Notes: generated from the letters alone by a model not told the origin. A DNA stretch of 64,000 nucleotides from Candidatus Enterococcus courvalinii (GCF_017315945.1 NZ_JAFLWI010000002.1:1-64000); one strand, 5' to 3'. Shown: positions 1 to 10,942, counted from the first letter of the stretch. Numbers and translations: made by a program.

Positions 1-25
1 TATAAAGTGGGTTGGGCTTTTTTTA

Positions 26-342
26 TTATTTACGTCCGCTGTAATTTTTTTCTAATGAATAAACGAGCAGACTGCCAACTAAAATATTAGCGAAATATAC
101 CAGTAAGGCAGAATTATCGAGAAAAAAATTTGATACTAAAAAAGTAGCGACAATTAGAAAAGTAAAAATAAGTGTTTTTTTAAAGCTAGACTACGTTTTA
201 TGCAAGTGTATAAAAACAAGCAGCTACCAATAAAAGCAAGTGTAACCCAGACAGATTTTGCAAGATCAGATAGGGTGACAAAACCTATATTAGAGCCGAG
301 GATTAAGATAATACTTATGACCAACAAATTTCTATTCTTCAA
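26..342 (-). pseudogene. small four-helix membrane protein, frameshifted
   Basis: Reading starts at a TTG (342) preceded by GAGGG at good spacing and encodes two hydrophobic segments (LLVISIILILG; WVTLAFIGSCLFLYTCI) before a stop at 154. Adding one base to the seven-T run at 175-181 (poly-A on the coding strand) opens the other frame, which continues with two more hydrophobic segments (TLIFTFLIVATFLV; ALLVYFANILVGSLLV) to a stop at 26-28, giving about 105 residues. The matching hydrophobic pattern across the break makes a single gene likely. The family is not recognised. The break could be a mutation, a homopolymer error or, less likely, -1 frameshifting, because the zero frame carries T TTA AAA there. 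Confidence 0.5.
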
Positions 343-351
343 TAATATCCC

Positions 352-563
352 TCAATCTATTTTAAAATGTACTGCTTCAATAGCTTTAACTTCAATCATG
401 TATTGTTCGATGTTGTGACATTTAATTTCTTCAATCTTTTTTGAAAAGTGTATAGCTGTTTTTTTGCGATACTATTCGTCAGGTCTAAGATCTCAAAGTA
501 AAGACCATCAACAATTAAAATAATCTGTTGATGTAGTTAGATATTAACTAATTCGTTGATCAT
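352..563 (-). pseudogene. decayed reading frame upstream of the small membrane protein
   Basis: From an ATG at 563 the frame gives MINELVNI, then an in-frame TAA (537-539), then a protein-like stretch (QQIILIVDGLYFEILDL, AKKQLYTFQK). A one-base loss in the A run at 437-442 shifts the continuation (KIEEIKCHNIEQ, EVKAIEAVHFKID) to a TGA at 352-354, ten bases before the TTG of the next gene, a spacing typical of translational coupling. I do not recognise the family. Two lesions in about 70 codons argue for a pseudogene; the upstream ATG has no strong ribosome binding site. Confidence 0.35.
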
Positions 564-585
564 AGGAAGATCGTTCAGTTCTTCC

Positions 586-1305
586 TCAATCAATCACTGT
601 AACAGCAATCAATCGTTTTACTTGTTCTGAATCACCGGTTGGAATAGGAACGACGGTTGCTCGATCAAGAATATTCTGTGTCAATGCACGAATCGCTTCT
701 GGATCATTTGCTTTATCCGCAGGCATTTGCCAGTGTGAAGGTGTGGGGTAACGTGTAACCGTTCCATCATGATTACTTGCATAAACAACAAGTCCCTGAT
801 ACGAATATTTCCCAGAAAGAGTAACTGTTTCAGTTGGATAAGTAAGACTTCCATTGTCATAAGGGTCAATTGGCTGACCTGCTGGACTAAGGTGAACATG
901 TAATTCAAAATCATCTGGCATAGCAGCACCCATGAACGTTAACCAAACACGTGCGTACTCAATTTGCAAGTCAGAATAACCAGCTAGAGGATCCGCTTGA
1001 GTTACTTGGGAAGAGCTTGTGTCAGTGAATGGTTGTTCACTAGGATTAGTTGAAGTAATTGCTGGTTCATTCGTTTGAGACTCTACCAGAGAAGAAGTCA
1101 CTTGAGTAGAGGAACTACTTGTTGTTGAGGTGTTGGAATTTTGTGCTGTGCTGACCATAGTGCTTGAAGAAACAGCTGAACTTATAGTTGTGGTTGATAA
1201 ATTAGGATTGCTTGTAGCTTTTTTAGTATGTTTTTTTTTAGGACTGCAGCCAACTAAAAGCAAGGCCAAGGCAGCAGAAAGCAAAATAGGACTTATTTTT
1301 TTCAT
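586..1305 (-). CDS. Ser/Thr-rich surface lipoprotein, unknown function
   Basis: A 239-residue predicted lipoprotein. The N-terminus has Lys residues, a hydrophobic core and a lipobox ending LLVGC at about residues 17-21, so it should be cleaved before Cys and anchored to the outer face of the membrane. Residues about 25-105 form a Ser/Thr/Asn-rich linker of low complexity typical of surface lipoproteins. The C-terminal part from about 110 (YARVWLTFMG, LTYPTETVTLSGKYSYQG, HWQMPADK) looks like a compact folded domain that I cannot assign. The ATG follows GGAG at good spacing. It is transcribed alone from an extended -10 promoter just upstream; only decayed frames lie downstream. Confidence 0.8.
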   Translation of the reverse strand: MKKISPILLSAALALLLVGCSPKKKHTKKATSNPNLSTTTISSAVSSSTMVSTAQNSNTSTTSSSSTQVTSSLVESQTNEPAITSTNPSEQPFTDTSSSQVTQADPLAGYSDLQIEYARVWLTFMGAAMPDDFELHVHLSPAGQPIDPYDNGSLTYPTETVTLSGKYSYQGLVVYASNHDGTVTRYPTPSHWQMPADKANDPEAIRALTQNILDRATVVPIPTGDSEQVKRLIAVTVID

Positions 1306-1334
1306 AAAATCATCTCCAAATTTATGTTATTAAA

Positions 1335-1366
1335 AGTATAACATAATAGATCATATTTCGTATCAA
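1335..1366 (-). promoter_or_regulatory. promoter of the lipoprotein gene
   Basis: On the reverse strand TGT-TATACT (TATACT at 1335-1340, TG at 1342-1343) is an extended -10. TTGATA at 1361-1366 is a possible -35 but the 20-base gap is longer than usual, so the TG extension probably compensates. Confidence 0.5.
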
Positions 1367-1500
1367 GTGTCTGAATTTGCTTAGGTCATGTTACGAAAAA
1401 AAATAATATATAGTCAGTTTTTGTTCACAAAGCAACGGTAAATGTTGAGAGAAAGATTTCGTGTTTATAGAATAAAATAGAAACGAAAGGATGGATGAAG

Positions 1501-1704
1501 ATGTTGTTGATAGATAGATTTAATGTAAAGGGAGTTAATCAAAATGAATAAAAAAATAATTGATTGCTTAATAAAGGAAAGAGGCTAATTTTTAATTAGT
1601 AGATTCATAATATAAGTAGCTTGGTATATTTTGTTGGCGGAGTCCATTCGTTGTATGAGGTGAAAAAACGTTCATTATTGAATTTTGTTAAAAATGAATA
1701 CTGA
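1501..1704 (+). other. intergenic stretch with three tiny broken reading frames
   Basis: The 570 bases between the lipoprotein gene and hemW hold no normal gene. Three short frames follow each other: 1501-1551 (15 codons from ATG), 1544-1588 (14 codons, ATG after AAGGGAG) and 1603-1704 (34 codons without a usual start, including LVYFVGGVHSLYEV). They end shortly before a strong terminator. This could be one decayed small gene with two or three lesions or chance frames in AT-rich DNA; I cannot name a family. Confidence 0.25.
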
Positions 1705-1747
1705 TAGAAAAATGATTTAGAGTCAAATCTTCATTTAGAAAAAAGTG

Positions 1748-1775
1748 ATCCAAGAAGTCGATTCTTGGATTTTTT
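1748..1775 (+). terminator. intrinsic terminator before hemW
   Basis: A perfect 9-bp stem (ATCCAAGAA / TTCTTGGAT) with a 5-base loop followed by Ts. It would end any transcript crossing the preceding gene-poor stretch. Confidence 0.7.
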
Positions 1776-1878
1776 AGTGGATTTGTTCCCCAATTACAGT
1801 TAGTATGCTTTTATAAGAGTGGTCGAAAAGAAGGTCGAAAAATGGTACGACTTTTCGATGTAAGGAGAAAGAAAATTA

Positions 1879-3060
1879 ATGAATGAAACAACTAATTCCG
1901 CAGAACACAAAACTTCTGCGTATATCCATATTCCATTTTGCGAGCATATCTGCTATTACTGTGACTTCAATAAAGTTTTTTTAGAGGGACAACCAGTTGA
2001 TGAGTATGTCGAAATGTTACTAAAAGAGATGGAATTGATGATGGAGAAACATCCTATAGCTGATTTAGAAACACTTTATATTGGTGGGGGCACACCAACT
2101 TCACTGTCTGCACAACAATTAGATCGTTTGTTAGCAGGTGCCCGCGATATTTTACCTTTTCGATCTGGAAAGGAATTTACTGTTGAAGCGAATCCAGGTG
2201 ATTTAACTCGTGAAAAACTACAAGTCATGAAAAATTATGATGTGAACCGTTTATCTATGGGAGTCCAAACATTTGATAATCGTTTGTTAAAGAAAATTGG
2301 TAGGAAACATACTGCAGAAGATGTATACCAAACAATGTCATTTTTAGAAGCAGAAAACTTCTCTAATGTAAGTATCGATTTGATTTATGCTTTGCCTGGA
2401 CAAACACTTGAAAATTATCGTGATACATTGGAGAAAGCACTAGCGCTAGATTTACCGCATTATTCTTTATACTCATTGATTTTGGAAAACAAAACGATGT
2501 TCATGAATTGGGTGAGACAAGGGCGATTGGAGTTGCCTGATCAAGAAACAGAAACGCAGATGTTTGAGGAAACGATTGAAGCAATGGAACAACATGGTCG
2601 TCATCAATATGAAATCAGTAATTTTGGGCTGACTGGTCATGAATCACAACACAATCTAATGTACTGGAACAATGATCATTACTTTGGTTTTGGTGCAGGG
2701 GCAAGTGGTTATCTAGATCAAACACGTTATCGAAATAAAGGACCAATCCAACATTATTTACGTCCGCTGCGTGAAGGAAATTTACCAATTTTAGAGAAAG
2801 AAAAATTATCACGAAACAATCAGATTGAAGAGGAAATGTTTTTGGGTTTACGTAAAAAATTCGGAATCAGTAAACAACATTTTTATGATCGTTATCAGCA
2901 AACGATAGAGTCACTCTACCAGTCAACGCTGGATACGTTAGTGAAAGACGACTTGTTGGTGAATACGGATGAAAGAATTTATTTAACCTCTAAAGGTACA
3001 TTTTTAGGGAACGAAGTGTTTGAAAAATTTTTGTTACCAAAAACGGAAATTAATGAATAA
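1879..3060 (+). CDS. hemW: HemW, radical SAM heme chaperone
   Basis: A 393-residue radical SAM protein. The cluster motif FCEHICYYCDF (C-x3-C-x2-C, about residues 21-31) is followed by YIGGGTPT, which binds SAM. The residue after the third Cys region is Phe rather than the extra Cys of true oxygen-independent coproporphyrinogen oxidase HemN, so HemW is the better name: a heme-binding protein thought to deliver heme to respiratory enzymes. Older annotations call it hemN. The ATG follows AAGGAGAAAG. In Bacillus-type genomes it sits just before hrcA, as here, but CIRCE sites and a terminator separate the two transcription units. Confidence 0.88.
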   Translation: MNETTNSAEHKTSAYIHIPFCEHICYYCDFNKVFLEGQPVDEYVEMLLKEMELMMEKHPIADLETLYIGGGTPTSLSAQQLDRLLAGARDILPFRSGKEFTVEANPGDLTREKLQVMKNYDVNRLSMGVQTFDNRLLKKIGRKHTAEDVYQTMSFLEAENFSNVSIDLIYALPGQTLENYRDTLEKALALDLPHYSLYSLILENKTMFMNWVRQGRLELPDQETETQMFEETIEAMEQHGRHQYEISNFGLTGHESQHNLMYWNNDHYFGFGAGASGYLDQTRYRNKGPIQHYLRPLREGNLPILEKEKLSRNNQIEEEMFLGLRKKFGISKQHFYDRYQQTIESLYQSTLDTLVKDDLLVNTDERIYLTSKGTFLGNEVFEKFLLPKTEINE

Positions 3061-3108
3061 AAATTGTTTAAATTTAATTAAATAAAAAAAAAATCACAAT
3101 AATTGCGT

Positions 3109-3144
3109 AGTGAGAAGTCAAACAAACATTGATTTCTCGCTTTT
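3109..3144 (+). terminator. hemW terminator
   Basis: An imperfect stem, AGTGAGAAgTCAA pairing with TTGAtTTCTCGCT around a short A-rich loop, followed by TTTTC. It lies between hemW and the CIRCE-controlled promoter. Confidence 0.5.
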
Positions 3145-3163
3145 CTTTGAATAAAACCTATCG

Positions 3164-3190
3164 TTAGCACTCGGGGTGAGAGAGTGCTAA
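3164..3190 (+). promoter_or_regulatory. CIRCE operator 1 (HrcA binding site)
   Basis: TTAGCACTC, nine bases, GAGTGCTAA: a perfect match to the CIRCE inverted repeat bound by HrcA. It lies upstream of the -35 box of the hrcA operon. Confidence 0.95.
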
Positions 3191-3207
3191 AAAGTGATGT
3201 GTTTTTC

Positions 3208-3236
3208 TTGACAGAAAGCAGGTGGCTTGTTATATT
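3208..3236 (+). promoter_or_regulatory. sigma-A promoter of hrcA-grpE-dnaK
   Basis: TTGACA (3208-3213), 17-base spacer, TATATT (3231-3236). The promoter is bracketed by two CIRCE operators, so bound HrcA could block both polymerase access and clearance. Confidence 0.85.
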
Positions 3237-3246
3237 AGTAAGTGGG

Positions 3247-3273
3247 TTAGCACTTAGAAGATAGGAGTGCTAA
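3247..3273 (+). promoter_or_regulatory. CIRCE operator 2 (HrcA binding site)
   Basis: TTAGCACTT, nine bases, GAGTGCTAA, one mismatch from the perfect repeat. It lies at the predicted transcript start, within the 5' leader of hrcA and 17 bases before its ATG. Confidence 0.95.
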
Positions 3274-3289
3274 TGAGAGGTGATGGAAG

Positions 3290-4333
3290 ATGTTAACACA
3301 GCGTCAAAGTGATATTTTGCGTCTGATCATCCAAAACTATACGAGTAGTGGCGTACCCGTTGGTTCCAAAACGCTAATGGCTGAGGGAATTGAAGCAAGC
3401 TCAGCGACGATTCGTAACGATATGAAGACGCTAGAAGAAGACGGACTACTATTAAAAACTCATTCTTCCTCTGGTCGAATTCCATCTGCGGCGGGATATC
3501 GTTACTATGTGGATTATTTATTAAAACCAACTCGTGTAACAAATGATGATTTGCAAGTGATTAGGCAGTCTTTAGGGCAAGAATTTCATGAGATCAACGA
3601 AATCATTCGTCAATCAGCTGAAATTTTATCTGAACTGACAAGCTATACGACATTCTCGTTGGGACCAGAAGTGAAAGATCGCCGATTAACTGGTTTCCGA
3701 ATCGTACCGTTAAACCATCGGCAAATTATTGCTATCGTGGTGACGGATAAAGGCAATGTTGAAAGCCAGGTATTTACTCTTCCAGCAAATCTGGGGAGTC
3801 AAGATTTAGAAAAAATGGTTCGGCTTGTGAACGACCGCTTGGTGGGTGATCCACTAATGACGGTTTATCAAAAATTACGAACAGAGATCCCAATGATCTT
3901 ACATAAATATTTCCAATCAACGGAAGGTATCTCTTATTTATTTGAGGCTGTTTTAGGTCAAGTATTTGAAGATAAAATTTATGTGAGTGGACAAATGAAT
4001 CTACTTGATTATGAACCTCATCAGGATTTGAATCAGTTTAAGTCGATGTTTTCTTTAATGAGAGATTCCGACGAACTTACTCAAATGATTGTTCCAATGG
4101 ATAGTAATATCCATATTAAGATTGGCTCTGAATTAGGTAATGATTTGCTACAAAATATGAGTATGATTCAAGCAAGTTATGAAATTGATGGACATGGTCG
4201 AGGGACCATTGCTTTACTCGGACCAACAAGCATGCCTTATTCACGAATGTTTGGTTTGGTTGATGTCTATCGAAAAGAATTAGCAAATAAGCTGGCTGAT
4301 TACTATCGTTTGCTTGATTTGTCTGGCTCATGA
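3290..4333 (+). CDS. hrcA: HrcA heat-shock repressor
   Basis: A 347-residue protein matching HrcA over its length. The N-terminal winged helix includes LTQRQSDILRLI and SSATIRNDMKTLEEDGLL (about residues 2-55), followed by SSGRIPS typical of the family. HrcA represses class I heat-shock genes by binding CIRCE and needs GroE for activity. The start ATG follows GAGAGGTGATGG. Two CIRCE sites upstream imply autoregulation together with grpE and dnaK. It is the first gene of the operon, with 96 bases to grpE and no terminator between. Confidence 0.96.
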   Translation: MLTQRQSDILRLIIQNYTSSGVPVGSKTLMAEGIEASSATIRNDMKTLEEDGLLLKTHSSSGRIPSAAGYRYYVDYLLKPTRVTNDDLQVIRQSLGQEFHEINEIIRQSAEILSELTSYTTFSLGPEVKDRRLTGFRIVPLNHRQIIAIVVTDKGNVESQVFTLPANLGSQDLEKMVRLVNDRLVGDPLMTVYQKLRTEIPMILHKYFQSTEGISYLFEAVLGQVFEDKIYVSGQMNLLDYEPHQDLNQFKSMFSLMRDSDELTQMIVPMDSNIHIKIGSELGNDLLQNMSMIQASYEIDGHGRGTIALLGPTSMPYSRMFGLVDVYRKELANKLADYYRLLDLSGS

Positions 4334-4429
4334 TTGTAAGTCCGCATTTCTAAGATTGATAGCAGCTAATCTGATTTTTAGTATGAACAATCAAGACAGC
4401 TGACTGAATAATGAAAGGAAGACTGTATC

Positions 4430-4993
4430 GTGAAAGAAAACCAAGAGGAATTAGAAAAAGAATTAAAAGACATCCAGCAAGATTTGGAAGTCGATACAGA
4501 AGCTGCGGAAGACTCAGGTGTTTCAGAAGTTGAAGCGGAAAATGTTGAAATCGTCAACTTGAAAGCTGACTTAGAAGAAATGGAAGATAAATTCCTACGC
4601 GCCCGAGCTGAAATTGCCAATATGGCCAATCGCGGAAAAAATGAACGTGAACAATTGCAAAAATATCGTTCACAAGATTTAGCTAAAAAATTATTGCCTT
4701 CAATTGACAACCTAGAACGAGCACTAGCAACAGAAGTTTCAGATGAACAAGGTGCGAGTTTGAAAAAAGGTGTTGAAATGGTATTAGAAGGTGTTCGTTT
4801 TGCACTTAAAGAAGAAGGAATCGAAAAAATTCCTGCAAAAGGCGAAACATTTGACCCAATGCTTCACCAAGCAGTCCAAACTGTTCCTGCATCTGATGAG
4901 GTGCCGGCAGATACGATTGTGGAAGTTTTGCAAGAAGGATATAAATTACACGATCGCGTATTAAGACCAACGATGGTCATTGTCGCGCAGTAA
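4430..4993 (+). CDS. grpE: GrpE nucleotide exchange factor
   Basis: A 187-residue protein with a very acidic, Glu-rich N-terminal tail and long coiled coil (about residues 1-85), then the conserved core ending with [12 protein letters not shown] and [18 protein letters not shown]. It releases ADP from DnaK during the chaperone cycle. The chosen start is GTG, with AAAGGAAG eight bases upstream; the nearby ATG at 4411 is in another frame. It lies between hrcA and dnaK in the same CIRCE-controlled transcript. Confidence 0.95.
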   Translation: MKENQEELEKELKDIQQDLEVDTEAAEDSGVSEVEAENVEIVNLKADLEEMEDKFLRARAEIANMANRGKNEREQLQKYRSQDLAKKLLPSIDNLERALATEVSDEQGASLKKGVEMVLEGVRFALKEEGIEKIPAKGETFDPMLHQAVQTVPASDEVPADTIVEVLQEGYKLHDRVLRPTMVIVAQ

Positions 4994-5027
4994 TTCGTGC
5001 AACTATAAAATAAATTTTATTTAATGA

Positions 5028-6869
<1,842 letters not shown>

Positions 6870-6989
6870 TTAGTTCCCTAGTGTGCTAGGAGTAGACCGG
6901 AACAGGAAAGTTGGACTTAGCTGGCATCTGTAGAGATTCAGCTAAAGTCATCTTTTCTGGACTGTCTACCTATTCGTAAAAAAGAGAAG

Positions 6990-7032
6990 GCTATGGGGAA
7001 AGTCGATTCGACTTTTTGCCACAGTCTTTTTC
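6990..7032 (+). terminator. terminator after dnaK
   Basis: A stem built on AAAGTCGA/TCGACTTT and extended outward (CTATGG with CCACAG), followed by TCTTTTTC. A second shorter hairpin (GACTTAGCTG / CAGCTAAAGTC) lies at about 6915-6952. This separates dnaJ transcription from the CIRCE operon. Confidence 0.6.
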
Positions 7033-7055
7033 TTTTGAAAGAATGCATGTAGCAG

Positions 7056-7084
7056 TTTTGGTTTCAACTAAAATGTGATATGAT
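7056..7084 (+). promoter_or_regulatory. probable dnaJ promoter
   Basis: TGA-TATGAT (7076-7084) is an extended -10. TTTTGG at 7056-7061 lies 17 bases upstream as a weak -35. No CIRCE is seen here, so dnaJ may be expressed partly apart from HrcA control. Confidence 0.5.
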
Positions 7085-7132
7085 TACAAGCGATGTGAAT
7101 TTGATGTATTAGAACCAATAGGAGGAAAGCCT

Positions 7133-8305
7133 ATGGCAACGAAACGTGATTATTATGAAGTCTTAGGAATTTCAAAAGGGGCTTCAGAAGATGAAATAAA
7201 GAAAGCTTATCGTAAACTTTCTAAGAAATATCATCCTGATATTAACAAAGAAGCAGATGCAGAAGAAAAATTTAAAGAAGTATCTGAGGCTTATGAAATT
7301 TTAAGTGATCCGCAAAAGCGGGCTGCGTATGATCAATACGGTCATGCTGGGACAGATCCAAATTATGGCGCTGGAGGCGGAGGCGGCTTCGGTGGTTTTG
7401 GCGGGTTCTCTGGAGGCGGAGGTGGCTTCGGTGGTTTTGAAGATATCTTTGACTCTTTCTTTGGAGGAGGCGGAGGTCGTTCAGTCGATCCAACGGCACC
7501 TCGCCAAGGAGCTGATTTGCAATACACAATTGATTTGAGTTTTGAGGAAGCAATCTTTGGTATTGAAAAAGAAATCAAATATAACCGTGAAGAAGTTTGC
7601 CACACTTGTCATGGAAATGGCGCAAAACCAGGTACGGAACCAATTACATGTCAAAAATGTCATGGCTCAGGAACAATCAATGTTGAACGTCAAACGCCAC
7701 TAGGGCGCGTGATGAGTCGTCAAACGTGTGATGTGTGTCACGGTACCGGAAAAGAAATCAAAGAACCATGTCCAACTTGTCATGGATCAGGTCATGAAAA
7801 GAAAGCTCACTCTGTGAAAGTAAATGTACCAGCTGGTGTCGAAGAAGGACAACAAATGCGTTTAGCTGGCCAAGGTGAAGCAGGTGAAAACGGTGGGCCA
7901 TTTGGTGATTTATATGTAGTCTTTCGTGTGGAAGAAAGTAATATTTTTGATCGCGATGGTTCGGAAATCTATTACGAATTACCATTAAGTTTTGTGCAAG
8001 CAGCTTTAGGAGATGAAGTTCAAGTTCCAACTGTTCACGGGGATGTTAAATTAAAAATCCCAGCAGGGACACAAACAGGAACAAACTTCCGTCTTCGCGG
8101 AAAAGGTGCACCTAAACTACGTGGTGGCGCAACAGGTGATCAACACGTGAAAGTGAAACTAATCACGCCGAAGAACTTAAATGAACAACAAAAAGAAGCG
8201 TTACGCTCATTTGCTGAAGCAGGTGGAATGAAAGTCGAAGAACAACAAGAAGATGGTTTTTTCGATAAGATGAAGGATGCTTTTGGCGGAAAAAAGCGTA
8301 AATAA
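7133..8305 (+). CDS. dnaJ: DnaJ (Hsp40) co-chaperone
   Basis: A 390-residue type I DnaJ. The J domain (residues about 5-70) has the HPD motif; a Gly/Phe-rich linker follows at about 75-120 with GGFGGF repeats. Four CxxCxGxG zinc motifs ([32 protein letters not shown]) lie at about 150-220, then the C-terminal substrate-binding domains. It stimulates DnaK ATPase and delivers clients. The RBS AGGAGG precedes ATG. It ends in a strong bidirectional terminator. Confidence 0.97.
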   Translation: MATKRDYYEVLGISKGASEDEIKKAYRKLSKKYHPDINKEADAEEKFKEVSEAYEILSDPQKRAAYDQYGHAGTDPNYGAGGGGGFGGFGGFSGGGGGFGGFEDIFDSFFGGGGGRSVDPTAPRQGADLQYTIDLSFEEAIFGIEKEIKYNREEVCHTCHGNGAKPGTEPITCQKCHGSGTINVERQTPLGRVMSRQTCDVCHGTGKEIKEPCPTCHGSGHEKKAHSVKVNVPAGVEEGQQMRLAGQGEAGENGGPFGDLYVVFRVEESNIFDRDGSEIYYELPLSFVQAALGDEVQVPTVHGDVKLKIPAGTQTGTNFRLRGKGAPKLRGGATGDQHVKVKLITPKNLNEQQKEALRSFAEAGGMKVEEQQEDGFFDKMKDAFGGKKRK

Positions 8306-8348
8306 TAAAACGGTGAAGGAGACAAGTGGGTCCCTTCACCGTTTTATT
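8304..8348. terminator. bidirectional terminator after dnaJ
   Basis: A 16-bp perfect stem (AATAAAACGGTGAAGG with its complement) around a 13-base loop, with A and T runs on the two sides, so it can work in both directions. It overlaps the last codon and stop of dnaJ. Confidence 0.85.
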
Positions 8349-8359
8349 GCTTATACGTT

Positions 8360-8500
8360 TCATGTCGTAAATTTTTTGAAAACAAACAAAGTTGCCGATA
8401 CACTCGTAATTTCTTTGGCAATGAACAGTAAAAGTGATAAAAAGAAGAGCCCAGTAACGAGCAGTTCTTCTAAAATACGAATCAAAAAAGCATTGGCCAA
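8360..8500 (-). other. possible remnant of a membrane protein
   Basis: Reverse-strand frame of about 46 codons from a TTG at 8500 with a strongly hydrophobic core (LLVTGLFFLSLLLFIA) and a basic end (VFKKFTT). It has no good ribosome binding site and overlaps the terminator hairpin of the neighbouring ABC operon, so it is either the tail of a lost gene or chance. The rest of 8349-8560 holds no gene. Confidence 0.2.
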
Positions 8501-8530
8501 ATCTTGTTCAAGATTTGATCAATGCTTTTT
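8485..8530 (-). terminator. terminator of the amino-acid ABC operon
   Basis: A long imperfect stem (AAAAAGCATTG-TCAAATCTT with its complement, a few mismatches) with a short loop. On the reverse strand it is followed by TTTTTT, placing it 31 bases past the stop of the ATP-binding gene. Confidence 0.75.
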
Positions 8531-8560
8531 CATGTTTTGAAACTGTTTCAAGTTCTTTTG

Positions 8561-9298
8561 TTAAATATCTAAAACTTTATCTAGGAAATCTTTTGTGCGT
8601 TCGTTTTGTGGATTTTCAAAAATTTGTTCAGGTGTTCCGTCTTCAAGGAAGTTTCCGCCGTCAATGAACATGACGCGATTAGCAACTTCTTTGGCAAAGC
8701 CCATTTCGTGAGTAACGATAACCATCGTCATTCCTTGTTTCGCAAGTTTTTTCATGACGTTTAAAACATCCCCGACCATCTCTGGATCAAGCGCAGAGGT
8801 TGGTTCATCAAAAAGCATGATGTCTGGGTTCATTGCTAATGCACGGGCAATCGCAACGCGTTGTTTTTGTCCGCCGGAGAGCATTTCTGGTGACATATCT
8901 TTTTTGTCAGCTAAGCCAACTGTATCTAATAACTTGATGGCTTTTTTTTCTGCTTCTTCGCGAGTTTCTTTTTTCAAATCCATTGGCGCAAGAATAATAT
9001 TTTCTAAAACAGAAAGGTGAGGGAACAAGTTAAAGTGTTGGAACACCATTCCGATATGTTGACGAACAAGATTGATATTTGTGTTTTTATCCATTAAGTG
9101 AGCGCCGTCGATGATGATGTCCCCGTCCGTTGGCTCTTCTAGACGATTTAAACAGCGTAGAAAAGTACTTTTTCCTGAACCAGAAGGGCCGATGATACAA
9201 ACAACATCACCTTCGTTGATTGAGACGTTGATATCGTTTAATACGGTATTGTCACCATATTTTTTTACAAGATGTTCAACTAAGATTTTTTCTGACAT
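8561..9298 (-). CDS. glnQ: polar amino-acid ABC transporter, ATP-binding protein
   Basis: A 245-residue ABC ATPase of the GlnQ/HisP type. Walker [10 protein letters not shown] (about residue 35), Q-loop, signature [15 protein letters not shown] (about 140), Walker [14 protein letters not shown] and the switch His in [13 protein letters not shown] are all present. It drives uptake of a polar amino acid, probably glutamine or a relative; substrate cannot be told from sequence. The ATG lies one base after the stop of the fused permease gene and has AAGGTG upstream, so the two are cotranscribed. The symbol reflects family, not proven substrate. Confidence 0.9.
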   Translation of the reverse strand: MSEKILVEHLVKKYGDNTVLNDINVSINEGDVVCIIGPSGSGKSTFLRCLNRLEEPTDGDIIIDGAHLMDKNTNINLVRQHIGMVFQHFNLFPHLSVLENIILAPMDLKKETREEAEKKAIKLLDTVGLADKKDMSPEMLSGGQKQRVAIARALAMNPDIMLFDEPTSALDPEMVGDVLNVMKKLAKQGMTMVIVTHEMGFAKEVANRVMFIDGGNFLEDGTPEQIFENPQNERTKDFLDKVLDI

Positions 9299-9299
9299 C

Positions 9300-10793
9300 T
9301 TACTTCACCTTCTTTTCTAAAACTTTCGCTAATTTTGTTAAAGCAGTAATCAAAATTAAATACATGACTGCGATAATCAAGTAAACATACGTACTTTGTG
9401 TGGTGCGAGCAACGATAATTTTACCAGCTTGTAGTAATTCGACAACTCCGATTGCAGAGATGATTGTTGTATCCTTCAAGGAGATAACAAATTGGTTAAC
9501 GAATGAAGGGAGCATGATTCGAATTGCTTGTGGCAAGATGATTTTTTGCATTGTCCGGTTATAAGACAAACCTAAGCTTCTTGAAGCTTCCATTTGTCCG
9601 ACAGGAACGGCATTGATACCGCCACGAACGATTTCTGCAATATAAGCACTCGCATTTAATGTCAATGTAATAACGCCTGCAATGAAATCAGGAATTGTAA
9701 ATCCAACGATTCCAGGTAAGCCAAAGAAAATGAAGAAGGCAAGTACCATCATTGGAATTCCACGGATGACATCAACGTAAATGCTTGCTATCGTGCGTAG
9801 TACGCGGATAGGTGAAGCACTGAATAATCCAAAAATGACACCCACTACTAGTGCTAAAGCGAAAGAGACTAGAGCAAGAACGATTGTCATCCAAAAACCA
9901 CGTAACAATGGTTTGTAATTGTTTTTGATTAAACCGATGATTGTTGATTCGTCTTTCGTTGAGTCTGCTGACTCATTTGAAGTAGCTACATATTTATCGA
10001 TGATTTTGTCATAGGCGCCTGTACGCTTTAGCTCTTTAAGACCTTCATTGAACATCGTTAAAAGTTCAGGGTTTTCACCTTTTTTAACTGCGAAGGCATA
10101 CTTACCACCAGATTCTTTTGGCATTGGGGTATCAATTTTTTGACCTTGTTTGATAGCATAACCAAGAACAGGATAGTCATCCATGATTGCGTCGATCGCA
10201 CCAACTTTCAAACCGTCATATAATTGATCAGCAGCGTCGAAGTACTTGATTTTATAGCCATATTCTTCTTCATGATTGCTCAGAAATTCAGCACTTTCGG
10301 TTCCAACTTTGGCGCCAACTGTTTTCCCTTTTAAATCTTTGTAGGATTTGATTGATGTATCGCCTTGCTTTACGCCCAACTGGATTCCGCTATCAAAATA
10401 AGTATCAGAAAAATCGTAACTTTGCTTACGTTCATCTGTGACGGTCATTCCGGCAATCATGCCATCCGCTTGTCCAGACTCTAACGCTTGTAATGCAGCG
10501 GAAAATCCGCGATAGTCCATTTGGATATTGAAGCCTTGAAGCTCGGAAATCTGTTTCATTAACTCAACATCGATTCCTTCATACTTACCGTCCGTGTTTT
10601 GAAACTCGAATGGTGCAAAGGCAGAGTCGCTAGCAACGACGTATTTGTCTTTTTTCGGCTGAGCCATCTGCATCGACTCGGCGGTACTTGATTCCGTATT
10701 GTTTGTTTCTGCATGGGCAGGATTACTAGTTGCAAGTGTGATAAATCCTACCATTATGAAAATGAACGAGTAGAATAAATGCTTTCTTTTCAT
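9300..10793 (-). CDS. glnP: amino-acid ABC transporter, fused substrate-binding protein and permease
   Basis: A 497-residue fusion. Residues 1-28 are a signal peptide (SNPAHA-ET). A periplasmic-type binding domain of the amino-acid family follows ([50 protein letters not shown]) to about residue 275. The last 200 residues are a His/Glu/Gln permease with several membrane helices and the EAA loop ([11 protein letters not shown]) that contacts the ATPase. This fused layout is common in lactic acid bacteria, where a tethered receptor feeds its own channel. First gene of a two-gene operon with its own promoter. Confidence 0.9.
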   Translation of the reverse strand: MKRKHLFYSFIFIMVGFITLATSNPAHAETNNTESSTAESMQMAQPKKDKYVVASDSAFAPFEFQNTDGKYEGIDVELMKQISELQGFNIQMDYRGFSAALQALESGQADGMIAGMTVTDERKQSYDFSDTYFDSGIQLGVKQGDTSIKSYKDLKGKTVGAKVGTESAEFLSNHEEEYGYKIKYFDAADQLYDGLKVGAIDAIMDDYPVLGYAIKQGQKIDTPMPKESGGKYAFAVKKGENPELLTMFNEGLKELKRTGAYDKIIDKYVATSNESADSTKDESTIIGLIKNNYKPLLRGFWMTIVLALVSFALALVVGVIFGLFSASPIRVLRTIASIYVDVIRGIPMMVLAFFIFFGLPGIVGFTIPDFIAGVITLTLNASAYIAEIVRGGINAVPVGQMEASRSLGLSYNRTMQKIILPQAIRIMLPSFVNQFVISLKDTTIISAIGVVELLQAGKIIVARTTQSTYVYLIIAVMYLILITALTKLAKVLEKKVK

Positions 10794-10823
10794 AATTACC
10801 TCCTAAATTCTCAATATCTATTT

Positions 10824-10853
10824 ATTATAGGTGAAAAGTAATGAATCAGACAA
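10824..10853 (-). promoter_or_regulatory. promoter of the amino-acid ABC operon
   Basis: On the reverse strand: TTGTCT (10848-10853), 18-base spacer, TATAAT (10824-10829). The leader is about 30 bases with AGGAGG before the ATG. Confidence 0.75.
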
Positions 10854-10942
10854 GTTCTGAAGCTTAAAAAAATGAAAAAAACGATAAAATCTAACATCTC
10901 ATGTAAGAATTTGTGACATAAGATGTTGAGGTAAAGGAGTGG

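Noticed and set aside
1879-3060. Calling the radical SAM gene HemN
   Set aside because: The cluster region lacks the extra Cys of HemN; the CYYCDF form is that of HemW.
7305-7605. Proline- or glycine-rich frames opposite the dnaJ Gly/Phe linker
   Set aside because: They come from the GGFGGF repeats of dnaJ read in other frames.
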